From assembly GCA_013396755.1 (NCBI GenBank), contig VWZF01005768.1, forward strand, positions 295,425 to 359,424: 64,000 nt of DNA, read 5' to 3'. Shown here piece after piece: positions 47,831 through 59,140 of the stretch (positions within the stretch are counted from its first letter, which is position 1; every line of letters begins with the position of its first letter). The DNA is from Sclerurus mexicanus. Taxonomy: Eukaryota > Chordata > Aves > Passeriformes > Furnariidae. A program made the position numbers and the translations under genes. The notes under the pieces are model-generated. The model worked only from the letters and a program-made list of their open reading frames with translations. It was not told the origin of the DNA and did not search any database.

Positions 47831-50800
47831 TATGCTTGTATTTCTCTCACAAGCAAGAAGTTTCTGCCTTCAGAAATTTTACTCGCTTAACAAGCTGTGG
47901 TGCCTGCCTTTTGGTTGAGACGAAGTGTTTTGGCTTTTTTTCCACTGAGTAAATCTCCCAGTGATATAGCTCAGCATATAGGATATCCAGCCAGCATGGA
48001 AGTGCATGGGAGCTTTTGTTAAAATATTCATCAACCCATGATTGTTTCAAAGTTTCTCCTATTGAGACATATATCTTACCAGACACCAAATACAGAACTC
48101 TAATTTACACCATAGATTGTAAGGATGTACAATTTTGTCAACACTTTAAGCAGCTTGATTGAACCACTCTGTGCCACAATACTTACCAGCATGCGACTCT
48201 GGTAACTTTTTATTTTATAATTTAACATCTTAAAACAACAGAGGTGATACTGGATTCTTCTTGTTGGTTCTTATGGGCCTCTGAGAGTTGTAAATCATAT
48301 GGGACTCTTCAAAGGAAATAAATATTAATACATACCTTTGACATATGAGGAAGCTCTAAAAGGTGAAGTGGCATCCCCAAAAGGGTAGACCAGTTGATGG
48401 ACAAATGCCATAAGAGAACCAGTGACTCAGTCTACACTACCTTATGTGATCTGCATTAGTGTGCTGATTCCATTAAGGGAAAGAAAAACAGACCAAGAGA
48501 AGTGCAGCTGACTAAAGCTGCGTTATTGTTTTCAAACTGACTAATACCCTGGCAGAGCACAGGCCAACCTGGATCACTATTAATTTTTCACAGAAGAGAT
48601 TATGATCTTTGTTTATATCCAGTTTAGACTTCTGAAATTCTGATGTGTTGTTAGCAGTTCCTGCTTGAGAGTAAGCAAAATTAGCATCAGGTGTGGAGAG
48701 CGCAGCTGCACCGATCTCTTTTAAGTAATAAGGAAGTTGATCAAGAGGCAGTGAGGTGTATCACTATGTGAATGCCCCAAGAAGTGCCTTTAAAAAAATG
48801 AATCAGTTGTGTCTATCCTGAAGCACTGCTATTCTCAGAAGTTGGCTATGTCTGGGCTAAGAGCTAAGACTAAGATATCTGTGAATAGCTTTCTTGATTC
48901 ATTTATTACTATTACTCTGGTGGGAAAACTGCCACAGGGATACATGTGGATCTACTTGCTGTGCTGCACGCTGTCCACCAGCTATTAAAACCTGCAATGC
49001 ACTCCTTATAGCACTTTGAGGAAGATGCAAATACAAACTGACTTGATCTACATAGCTCTGAGATGTCGATTTAAACACAGAAGCAGACTCTCAGCTCTCA
49101 GAGGTACTGAGATTTACACCAGCCAAAGAGCTGGCCTGAAGAGATGTGCATGTGCATACATGAGCCTGTTACTGGCATATACCCACACACATAACTATCA
49201 GCAAGTTTCTAATTGCCTCTGTAATGTCAGATTTTACACTCAGATTGCAATTTGAGAATATTCCTCCTGCAGTTTAGTTATCCGAGTCACACATTCAGGC
49301 AAAAAGAAACAGGATCATGTAATTTGCCTAACTATATGACAAATCTTCATTTCTGAATATTTGCAGTGAACTGTTGCTGAATGGGCTCTAGATTGAAAAA
49401 TGGTTAATGGAATAAATACATCAGCATATGTATTTGCCTGTTTTTGAGAACATAACTCCTTGTAGTCAACATCTGAACAGAAAAGAAGGAGTATTATCAA
49501 ATTAGCTAAAAGTTTTTTAGTTATTCACCCTTGTTTACCAAACACATGTTTGTAGAAGACTTAAAAGAATGTACCTACTATTGGTCAAAAGTGCCTTAGA
49601 AGCACATTTTAAAATTGTTTTAATCTTCTGAAGAACTTGTGGATAAGGAGCCTATTTTTGCTTTCAAAAATATCTACTTTTCTGCTTTCTATAGAAATTA
49701 TGAACCTTTGAAGATATCCTGTGATTTTATGTGGTCTTTTTATTACTCAATGAATGGATTACTGAGGTGCTTGTGCTATCCTAAATGCTCTCTCAGGCAC
49801 TATTGAACAATAGCCCTTGAGCTGTCTTAGGTGAGAGAGAGCTAGAAGTATACATGCAAATAATTTATTATTCTGCTAAGTCTTAATTTGTTTATTCACA
49901 GCAACCTGTTTGTATATTTCAGATCATGTTTTAGCTCCTGAAAGAATGTCTTAGGCATTTCTGAAAACTTTACCTCACACCCACGATTTTCAAAATAGCT
50001 TAGTATTCACAAAATCATTTCTTCATCACATTAAATACTGAGTTCTATTGAAAACACAGCCATAGATACCATGGAGGAGCAGCATTACACACTGAATGCT
50101 TTTGGAAAATACAGGATTCATTATGATGTCTGGGTTTTCTGAGAATGCTAGCAATACTGGGGAAGTTGAGCCCCGGCAAATGTAATCATGTTAAAACTTA
50201 TGTCTTAAAATTAATGGAGGCATAATGACATTTTTCTTTCCGGTTAACAAAATTGTAATCTTTGTAATATCTTGAGGTCATAGTGTTTATGATACTCATA
50301 GGGTCCCTTTTCAATACAATTGACAGTATATGTGTGTCTGTACTAGTCTAAAAGTGGTGGATGTTCATCTTATCACCTTCTTATTGTTTAATTGTTTGTG
50401 TAATTGAACCAAAGACCATCTTCTGTTTAATCTGAAAACCTATTGTTGTTGAGTTACTCAGTAGTTTTTACGTGGATCTCAATAGGAGGACTCACATAGT
50501 AAGTTACTCCCAGCTGTCATAGCACAAGATGTAACAATTGTACCGAGGGGGATTATATAGTTAATTGTGATCTGTATCAAATATAAACTGCATCTTCTGA
50601 AAACTACAGATTGCATGGAATTTACATAGAATTAACTAATGCCAAGCAAATTGACTAATTCAGAGGGCTTACAGATATGACAGCTCCTGTTTAAAGTGTA
50701 AGACATCTGCATATGGCACTATACTGCATATCACATTTTCATTCAAGTTCAGTGATATGCTATTGGACTTGTTTTCTACAGTACCTTCTCTTTTGAGTCT

Positions 50801-53180
50801 TTTCAGAAAGTTTTACAATAAATTTGTCCAGTCAGAAAATTTCCAGCACGTGAGGGAGGGAAGAAGAAAGGCTCAGGCATGGTGAGAGAGATTCCCATGC
50901 ATATACCTAAACACAAATCTGAATTTTCAGCCAGTTTAAAACTAAATAAAAATGATTTCATAATAAATAAAACCTCTAATTTATGTGATTACAAATGGAA
51001 ATTAGACAGAGTGAAAAAATTAATATCTAATCAGGACATTAATAACTAATGACTGCTGGATATATTTTGTGTTACTCTTCCTAGCTCTGTGGACTCTTAA
51101 TAATTGTGGGGTGCTTCAGACACCTAAAAAATGAATGATTCATAGATCTTCTTAAAAAAGACTAACAGAAAATACAGAAAAAAAAATGTTTCTCCTTGAG
51201 TTATTTGCTTATATTGATACACTCATGCACAGAATACTCACTGTTGATCCCTGGCATCCTGATATGAAAGCCATGGTTCTATGCAGGCAGAGAAAGCAAA
51301 AGAAAAATTAAATAATACTAATTTATCTTGTTAAAGAGACCACATGACTTTTAGAGCCTTGCAGAATAAATAAAAATCTTAGTTATTTTCTTTAATGAGA
51401 GAAGAAGAGTGGTCAGTGAAACACTCTACAGTGTTGATATCGAATATACGCAACAGCATGTTGGTCTCTTCTTGGCCAGCACGTAGCAGTAAGCACTGTT
51501 TCAAAGGCGCAAAGCCCACTTAGTTCATCAATGTCCTGATCTTCACCCTGCTCACTGAGGGTCTAAGGATGTCTTTGACTCTTCATGCAGTTGTATGGAT
51601 CTCTGCAACTTACGCCATGTGCTCCAGCTGCAGCAGGGACTTCAGGCTGGGCTGGGTATGGTGTGCAGCAAGCAGAGCAGTTTACAGTTAACGAGTGGTG
51701 GAATATATTTCCCCTGTCAAGAAGACTGTTTTGTCTTAGACTGCCAAAGGATACTACTAGCCGAAGAGTCACTTTCTGATCCAGAGGTAAATGTTTACTT
51801 GAACAATGAAATAAACAAATTATTGTAAAATCTACTATCTGTTATAATGTAGTATGTTGTAACATTTCACAGTCTAATTTGTTTTTACATACCAGTAACT
51901 CATGGGGTATTAGTTCACATCATGTAATTTCATGAGGTACAGTACTACAGTTGCTACAGGAGGGGAAACTGGGGACAAAACCAAGACATGTCCTAAACTG
52001 ATGAGATGGTGAAATGCTCATGTTGCTTATACAGCATCCTGTATTTTTCCATGACTTTACATGTCTTAGCACATAATCTGTATTTATTATTTTTTCCATG
52101 TGGAAATAAGTATCTTTAATAGTGGTACTCCATAAAATAAAATACACCTAAATAATACAGAATTACCAGATTTAGAACTTGTTGGTGATAATTAAGCCAG
52201 TCACCCACTCCACAGCAAAGTACTCTGGTGTTTGGCAGGGAATGTTTGAAGAAAATCCCTGAACTACCAGAAATATTTCCAGTAAGTACCACAGATTTTG
52301 ATTCAAGGCAAAAATTTACAGCAAAGCACATTTTTACATTGTCAAATAGATGTTATTCTAACACAATCTCCTAAATATGTTCAAAATCCAATACTACAAT
52401 TATAGGATGAAATGTTAAAAGGGGAGAGAAATGCAGAAATAGAAACAAAGCAAGATGAAAACATTTTTTTCACCAAAGTTTTGAATTTAGGCCTTTTTAA
52501 AATGCAAGCATGTAAAGGGCATGTTGTCTCATGCATGCCTGCTATGAGTTCCAATCAGAAAAACCATGGACCTCAAGCTATATTAAATAACTCCTAAACT
52601 CAAGTAAAAGAGGTGTTTCTCCTAAGCACTACCAAAATTGTACAGTGCAGGTCCTCCTAACAAGATTTGCCTTTTTAGTAAGCATTTGTGAAGAAGACAG
52701 CATGTAATTTAGAAGTGGGCCCTCAAGCTCAATAATTTGCAGAGCAACATCAGTAATAGTCAGAAGAGCTTTCTAGGCCAAAGGAGGTGCAGAAGTGAAA
52801 ACTCTTTTGCTGCTGGAAACTGAACACATTGTTGGCTAACGAAAGGAAAAGGTAATAATAAATATTTTTGAAATCAGCAAAGAAGCATCAAAAACTTGAG
52901 TAAGATGTAGCAATGCTGGTTTGCTAGCTTGAAAATTTCACTACAGAGCTTCTGATATGTTGGAACTGAATCAGTGGAAACAACAGAGGAAAGTAAGGTA
53001 AAATATTTTCAGCAACTAAGATTTTATACTAGAGGTAAAGTAGTGAAATCTTAATTTCTTGCCTCAACTTCTTAGTTTACAAATTGGAAATAATAAGACT
53101 TGCTCCCACCTCATAAGCAGTGTTTATAAGTTATTTTCAAGATGAAAAAAATGGAAATATTATGTAAGTGCTGAGATGAT

Positions 53181-53224
53181 TAGTAGTAATAGCAGCAGCA
53201 GTAGTAGTAGTAGCAGCAGTAGTG
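53181..53224. repeat. AGT/AGC trinucleotide repeat
   Basis: Interleaved AGT and AGC triplets, with blocks of AGC, AGT and AGC again. This mosaic suggests point changes spreading within a slipping triplet array. No coding frame is supported across it. Confidence 0.85.
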
Positions 53225-54332
53225 GTTTTACTAGGTATTGTTATGTAGCTTAAAAAAAAATAAAAGGGAATCTTCCATGATCTGTGACTTTCAAAATCTT
53301 GAACTCTCTACATTAATAAAGCTAAGGTAATGGAATCAGTTTGATTGAATAGTGTTTAGATATGCAAAATTCTACCTGCATAAAAATCCTTTGTTCCAAA
53401 ATTAAACTCTCATGCAAGAATAAAGCATCAGGTACATGGTGGAGGGGGGGTTAGTTTCAAAGCCAAGTGCTCTTGCTTTCATATGCTGAAATCTGCTTCC
53501 CACCTGAGCCATGCTGCAGGTAGATGAAACAAAACATATGTTGGCTTTTACTTGGGGTGCAGCTCATTAAAAACCCTTTCCCAGCTTTGCAACCTATGGT
53601 GCCCAGAAGCCTTCACTCTTCTCATGATTGCAGGGAAACCTGGATTGCTGTGTTCTATCCCAGTGTGCTGACTAGCATAAACATCACCTTTGGCTGGGCA
53701 ACTACCCAGAATGTTTTGCACCTGGAAATAGCTCTGATGCAAAATAATTCAACAAGAGCAGCTGCAGTAAGTGGTTTCAACAGTTCATGTGGGAATAGGG
53801 TTTCCCCTACCCCTGCTTCGTCTCCCTAACTTTTGCCACCGGTCTTCTATTACCCTATGATATTGCAGAGAGATATCAAACTGATGTGAGAGCTCCTATG
53901 TTTGTGTATGAAAACTTAACCAGAAGTAGCAAGTTCTGGTTAAGTAACCAATTGCGTGAGAAAAAGCTTCAAATCTGTTTGATTTTCTGAGGTCAGGGCT
54001 CATTGTTCTTGTTTTGTTTTCTGTTGTGTTTTGTTGGTTTTTTTGCTACAGTGAAGGAGAAAAAAACAGCATTGCATTTAATTATCCAGTGATCCCAGGT
54101 GGCCTACATTTCTCCATGCCTGTTAGCCACTGAATGCTATCAGAACTGCTTAGCTGAAAGCTGCCTTTTGCATGTTGATGGGCATTGCAAATCCTCCTGC
54201 AGAGTTGTCTTTCATGTCAAGACAATATCAAGCACAGCACAACATCACCATATGTCCTTCCCTCCACTTCTCCCTGTGCTTTGCAGGTTGTATTCTCTTT
54301 TGCTGCCACTCGACAAATTTGCTTCCCTAGCA

Positions 54333-54362
54333 ATGTGTGTGTGCACGCTTGTGTGTGTGTGT
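54333..54362. repeat. TG dinucleotide repeat with a GCACGCT interruption
   Basis: Two TG runs (about 54334-54344 and 54351-54362) flank a short interruption. This is a vertebrate-type microsatellite, possibly able to adopt Z-DNA. Confidence 0.75.
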
Positions 54363-55394
54363 TCACAATGTCATATTCTGATGGGGGGTGGAGTGGGGTG
54401 GGGGAGAGGCACAGTGCCTTCACTCAAGATCCTCTTTTCAACCTAAAAAGAATAGCCACATCTGCTGCTTTGTCTACTCAAATTGTGAATTCTAGTTTTG
54501 ATTTATTAATATTTAGATCCTTAGGTCCAGAAATCCTTCTTTCAAAGCAGATGAGTGACTGTTTCCCTACCTTTTCCCCTTCTGATTAGCAAGCATCGTA
54601 GCATTCTTGTCTCTTGCCAGCAAAAATTAATCATGCCACAGAGCCTGATTCTTTGGGGGAAGGACATTGCTAAAAGCACCAAGGAAAAGATGAAAAGAAA
54701 CAACCTTGCATTGCTTTAGAATCCTATTATTAACCTGACTAATTTTTGGATGTGAAAATTTTCTACAGTCTAGTTTAGTGTTACTAGCAAAATTACAAAG
54801 ATTAGAATGAGGTGAAAAGAAATTCCTCTTGGGAGCCTTCAGATGCTTCTATTGAAATAGTACTGAATTTTTCATTTCTGTCCATGTGATTGAAAATTTA
54901 AATAATTTTGTCTTTCATGATGTTGGTTGCCTCTTAAGATACAGAATTTGGCAGTTTATGGTCTCAATCCGTTCTGTCTTTAAAGGAAAAATAGTAAAAA
55001 TGAAATTAAAGACAACAAATAAATGCCAAAATCCTATCATGGTGCATCTTGCAATAATCACATCTGCTGCGAAGCATCTGAAAAATAGTTTTGGAACCTT
55101 GCCATGCTGCAAACAACTCGCACAATGAAGGGGAGAAGCACAGTAAAGGACAATTTATAAAGGGATTTTTAAATGGACTTTTAACCTTGTAGTAGGAGGT
55201 CGTACCATTCTACCTTTTGTTGTGGCTCTTCCTTGATTTTTATCTAAAATAATATTTTCCCTTTTCATGATGCACTCTGTTGTCATGTTTGGAAATGTGG
55301 CATAGTAACACATTTGTGTTAGTCGCATCAGTGACAAGAAGAATGGTGGAGAGGGGGAGTTAATTCTTGAAGTTGCTGCCTTGGAAAAGCATCA

Positions 55395-55423
55395 ACTACT
55401 ACTACTGGTAGTACTACTACTAC
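55395..55423. repeat. ACT trinucleotide repeat with a small central inverted repeat
   Basis: ACT/TAC triplets on both sides of TACTGGTAGTA. The centre can pair TACTA with TAGTA. Confidence 0.7.
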
Positions 55424-56370
55424 TTTGTCTTTCATTCATCTTTCTCCTAGGGATTATAAACTCATCTGTAAGGCTTCTTAGTGTAAGGCATTGTGACTCT
55501 GGCAGAGGCATTGCCTTTTCTTACGTGATATTCAAAATCTGAGTTGTTGCTAATAGCACTATTCTGTGACTTAAAAACCTGCAATGTAGTTTTGTGCTGA
55601 AAAGCATAGTGGAATGGCTAGTTGAGAGAAATTGAATGCAAACTTGAATGAATTTTTTGATCTCAGCCCTTGATCCTCAGATTAATTATCTGCAGGGAAG
55701 CATAGGTATCTGCACATGTTCAGAACATCACTGCAAAGCATCTGTGTTTACAAATGACTAGCCAGTGGTTTGGCCTCATACTTTTAAGTCGTTTCAAAGG
55801 CAAAAAATTGACAAGATAGTAAAACCAATAATTCACTCCCCCAAAATAATCTGTTGTTTTCAGTAAATTTTTCTACACAGGACCTTTACTTTGTCTTTCC
55901 TGCTGCCACCATTCTGGCATGATTAAGCATAGAATCATAGAATAGTTTGGGTTGGAAGGAACCCCAAGGATCATCTAGTTACAGTCCCCAGCCATGGGCA
56001 GGGACATCTTCTGCTATGCCAGATTACTCAGAGACCCATCTAACCTGGACTTAAACATTTCCAGGGATGAGGCATCCACAGCTTAGTGGGACATCCAGTC
56101 CCAGTGCCTCACCATCCTCAAAGTGAAGAATTTTGTCCTTATATCTATCTAAGCCTACCCTCTTTCAGTTTAAAGTCATTCCCCTTTATCCTGTCACTTC
56201 ATGCCCTTGTAAACATCCCTATTCCATTCTCTTGTAGCCCCTTTAGATACTGGAAGGCTGCTTTAAGTTCTCCCTGGAGCCTTTTCTTCTCCATGCTGAC
56301 AACCCCAGCTCTCTCAGCCTGTCTTCACAGGAGAGGTTCTCCATCCCTCTGATAATTTTTGTGAAATTAC

Positions 56371-56607
56371 TCACTCCAGCAGGTCTGTGTCTTTCTTATT
56401 CTGGGCACCCCAGAGCTGGATACAATACTCCAGATGGGATCTCACAGGAATGGAATAGAGGGGTAGAATCACCTTCCTTGATCTTCTGGTCCCTCTGCTT
56501 CCCAGGATGTGGTTGGCTTTCTGAGCTGCAAACACACACTGCTGAGACATGTTGAGCTTCCCATCAACCAACCTATTGTGCAGGATAGTGTGAAAAGCTT
56601 TGCACAA
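56371..56607 (-). pseudogene. CR1 ORF2 remnant, C-terminal part joined to an upstream piece by a deletion
   Basis: The open 78 codons run from a reverse-transcriptase piece (KAFHTILHNRLVD, the region after the DFSKAFDTV-like motif) straight into the late segment (GKLNMSQQCVFAAQKANHIL, then RSRKVILPLYSIPVRSHLEYC). In CR1 these parts are normally separated by a long stretch that includes the catalytic aspartates of the polymerase palm. The join falls on LVD codons at 56563-56571, a motif expected on both sides, so a deletion between short similar sequences is likely. The product cannot be an active polymerase. Confidence 0.85.
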
Positions 56608-56832
56608 GTCCAGGTAAATGATGTCAGTTTCTCTTCCTTTATCTGCAAATGCTGTAGTAAAAAGCCACCAAAGTTTCGGGCATGATTTGCCATTGGTGAA
56701 GCCTTATTGGTTGTCACCGATAACCTGATTGTTTTTCACGTGCCTTAGCATAACTTTTGGTCTATGATCTTGTCAGACACTGAAGTGAGACTGACTGGCC
56801 TGTAGTTCCCCATGTCTTCCGAAACATGAGTG

Positions 56833-57045
56833 TTATATTTTCCTTTTTCCAGTCAGTGGGATCTTCACTGGACTGCCAAAACCTCTCAAATGTAATGGAT
56901 AATGGCTTAACCTGAGGACCCATGGATGCATCTCATCAGGTCCCATGTTCTTCTGCACATTTAGGTTCCTTAGATGTTCTTGAACTTGATCTTCTACTAC
57001 AGGGAGAGATTCTTTAGTCTTTATTCTCCTAGTTCCTCTATTCAC
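56833..57045 (-). pseudogene. CR1 ORF2 remnant, segment before and into the reverse transcriptase
   Basis: The 70-codon frame includes EDQVQEHLRNLNVQKNMGPD and DEMHPWVLR, the well-known CR1 approach to the reverse-transcriptase domain, then a degraded stretch. An in-frame stop follows at its end, and the continuing RT sequence (about 56580-56830) is in other phases, so frameshifts have accumulated. Confidence 0.85.
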
Positions 57046-57089
57046 CTTCTGCAGCCTGGGCTATATGACTGGGGAATTTCTTGGTGAAA

Positions 57090-58074
57090 AAGGAGGCAAA
57101 AAAGTAATTGAATACCTCAGCCTTCTCCATCTCCTGGCTAACTAGGTGTCTATTTCCTTCTGGAATACCTATAGTGTACCTATAGAAGTTTTTCTTGACG
57201 TCTTTGATGTCCCTGGTGAGATTTAATTCTAACAGGGATTTAATTTTCCTAATCTAATCCTTGGATACTTGGACAATCCATCTGTGTTCCTCCCAGGTTA
57301 CCTGTCCCTGCTCCCACTCTCTGTAGGCTTCCTTTCTGTGTTTGAATGTGTCCAGAAGCTCCACATTCATCCATGTAGGCCTCCTGATACTTTTGACTGA
57401 CTTCCTCTTCACTGGGATGCATCATTCCTGAGCCTGAAGGAATGATCCTTGAATATTAGCCAATTTTCCTGGAACCTTCTTCCTTTCAGGCTTCATGCCA
57501 CGGCACTCGACTAAGCAGATGTCTGAAGAGGCCTGTCCAGCTCACCTGAAGTCCAGGGTAGTGAGCTTGCTCTGCTCCCTTCTTGCTGCCCTAAGGATTT
57601 CAAATTCCACCATTTCGTGGTCACTGCAGCCAAGGCTGTCCTTGAGCTTCACATCCCCCACCAGCCCCTCCTTGTTCATGAGAACAAGGTCCAGTACAGC
57701 AACTCTCCTTGTTGATTTCTCTATCCCAGAGAAAAAAATTGTCATGAAGGCATTCCAGGAACCTTCTGTGTTGCTTAATTCTCTGCTGTGTTGTCCTTCC
57801 AACTGGTATTGGGGTGGTTGACACATTCTTGAGAACCAGGGTTTGTGAGCATGAGTTGTTCCTATCTGTCTACAGATGGACTCCTTTGCTTGTCTTCCTT
57901 GTCTGGTGGTCTGTAGCAGAGTCCCACTATAATGTCACTTGTCCCTGCCCTCCCTTTAATCCTGACTCATAAGCTCTCAGTCATCTCCTCATCTGTTCCC
58001 AGGCAGAGCTCCATGCATCCAGCTGGTCACTGACATAGAGAGTGACACCCCTCCTCATCTGCCCTGCCTGTTCT
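57090..58074. repeat. First copy of a 985-bp tandem duplication (probable assembly artefact)
   Basis: AAGGAGGCAAAAAAG at 57090 recurs at 58076, a constant offset of 986. Frame boundaries and translations within both copies are the same (for example 57495-57821 and 58481-58807). Confidence 0.92.
57542..57826 (-). pseudogene. CR1 ORF2 remnant, C-terminal endonuclease part (copy 1)
   Basis: A 94-codon frame contains VLDLVLMNKEGLVGDVKL and GCSDHEMVEFEIL, matching the end of the CR1 apurinic-type endonuclease, where the S-D-H motif carries a catalytic histidine. The surrounding frame is interrupted, so this is a relic. It lies within the duplicated 985-bp segment. Confidence 0.85.
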
Positions 58075-58075
58075 N
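58075..58075. other. Single undetermined base joining two identical copies
   Basis: A lone 'n' interrupts TGTTCT/AAGGAGG exactly where copy 1 ends and copy 2 begins, as at 34740. It probably marks an unmerged contig overlap. Confidence 0.92.
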
Positions 58076-59060
58076 AAGGAGGCAAAAAAGTAATTGAATA
58101 CCTCAGCCTTCTCCATCTCCTGGCTAACTAGGTGTCTATTTCCTTCTGGAATACCTATAGTGTACCTATAGAAGTTTTTCTTGACGTCTTTGATGTCCCT
58201 GGTGAGATTTAATTCTAACAGGGATTTAATTTTCCTAATCTAATCCTTGGATACTTGGACAATCCATCTGTGTTCCTCCCAGGTTACCTGTCCCTGCTCC
58301 CACTCTCTGTAGGCTTCCTTTCTGTGTTTGAATGTGTCCAGAAGCTCCACATTCATCCATGTAGGCCTCCTGATACTTTTGACTGACTTCCTCTTCACTG
58401 GGATGCATCATTCCTGAGCCTGAAGGAATGATCCTTGAATATTAGCCAATTTTCCTGGAACCTTCTTCCTTTCAGGCTTCATGCCACGGCACTCGACTAA
58501 GCAGATGTCTGAAGAGGCCTGTCCAGCTCACCTGAAGTCCAGGGTAGTGAGCTTGCTCTGCTCCCTTCTTGCTGCCCTAAGGATTTCAAATTCCACCATT
58601 TCGTGGTCACTGCAGCCAAGGCTGTCCTTGAGCTTCACATCCCCCACCAGCCCCTCCTTGTTCATGAGAACAAGGTCCAGTACAGCAACTCTCCTTGTTG
58701 ATTTCTCTATCCCAGAGAAAAAAATTGTCATGAAGGCATTCCAGGAACCTTCTGTGTTGCTTAATTCTCTGCTGTGTTGTCCTTCCAACTGGTATTGGGG
58801 TGGTTGACACATTCTTGAGAACCAGGGTTTGTGAGCATGAGTTGTTCCTATCTGTCTACAGATGGACTCCTTTGCTTGTCTTCCTTGTCTGGTGGTCTGT
58901 AGCAGAGTCCCACTATAATGTCACTTGTCCCTGCCCTCCCTTTAATCCTGACTCATAAGCTCTCAGTCATCTCCTCATCTGTTCCCAGGCAGAGCTCCAT
59001 GCATCCAGCTGGTCACTGACATAGAGAGTGACACCCCTCCTCATCTGCCCTGCCTGTTCT
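58076..59060. repeat. Second copy of the 985-bp tandem duplication (probable assembly artefact)
   Basis: This copy matches 57090-58074 and then continues into further CR1 endonuclease sequence (TCCTAAACAGCC at 59061), so only this copy is joined to the right flank. Confidence 0.92.
58528..58812 (-). pseudogene. CR1 ORF2 remnant, C-terminal endonuclease part (copy 2)
   Basis: The same 94-codon relic as at 57542-57826, with the same translation including GCSDHEMVEFEIL. It probably represents the same genomic locus counted twice. Confidence 0.85.
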
Positions 59061-59140
59061 TCCTAAACAGCCTGTATCCCTCTATTCAAACTGTCCAGTC
59101 ATAGGAGTCATTGCATCACATCTGTGTGAATTTGTGAGAA

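Larger units (their letters stand above)
47831..55928. other. AT-rich non-coding DNA without recognised genes
   Basis: No supported gene. The frames 53524-53829 (plus, 101 codons), 54099-54446 (plus, 115) and 54185-54589 (plus, 134) overlap a GC-richer, TG-repeat-containing patch and lack domains. Small repeats are listed separately. Confidence 0.5.
55929..59140 (-). mobile_element. CR1 LINE retrotransposon, 5'-truncated and internally deleted
   Basis: On the minus strand the element ends at 55929 with ATTCTATGATTCTATG, the octamer tail of CR1, preceded by the CR1 3' region. Upstream (rightwards) come remnants of the endonuclease/reverse-transcriptase frame in correct order: endonuclease (about 57540-59140), linker, N-terminal reverse transcriptase (56580-57050) and the C-terminal segment (56371-56571). 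The 5' part of the element is missing, as is usual for LINEs after incomplete reverse transcription. The catalytic centre of the reverse transcriptase is deleted near 56563-56571. Many frameshifts and stops show it is inactive. A 985-bp stretch is duplicated around an 'n' at 58075, so the true length is about 2.2 kb. CR1 is the dominant LINE of birds and supports an avian source. Confidence 0.93.

Noticed and set aside
54099..54589. Overlapping 115- and 134-codon plus frames
   Set aside because: They cross a TG microsatellite, have no domain, and lack splice or start context.
57495..58807. Two identical 108-codon plus frames
   Set aside because: They are antisense to CR1 endonuclease sequence and duplicated by the assembly artefact.
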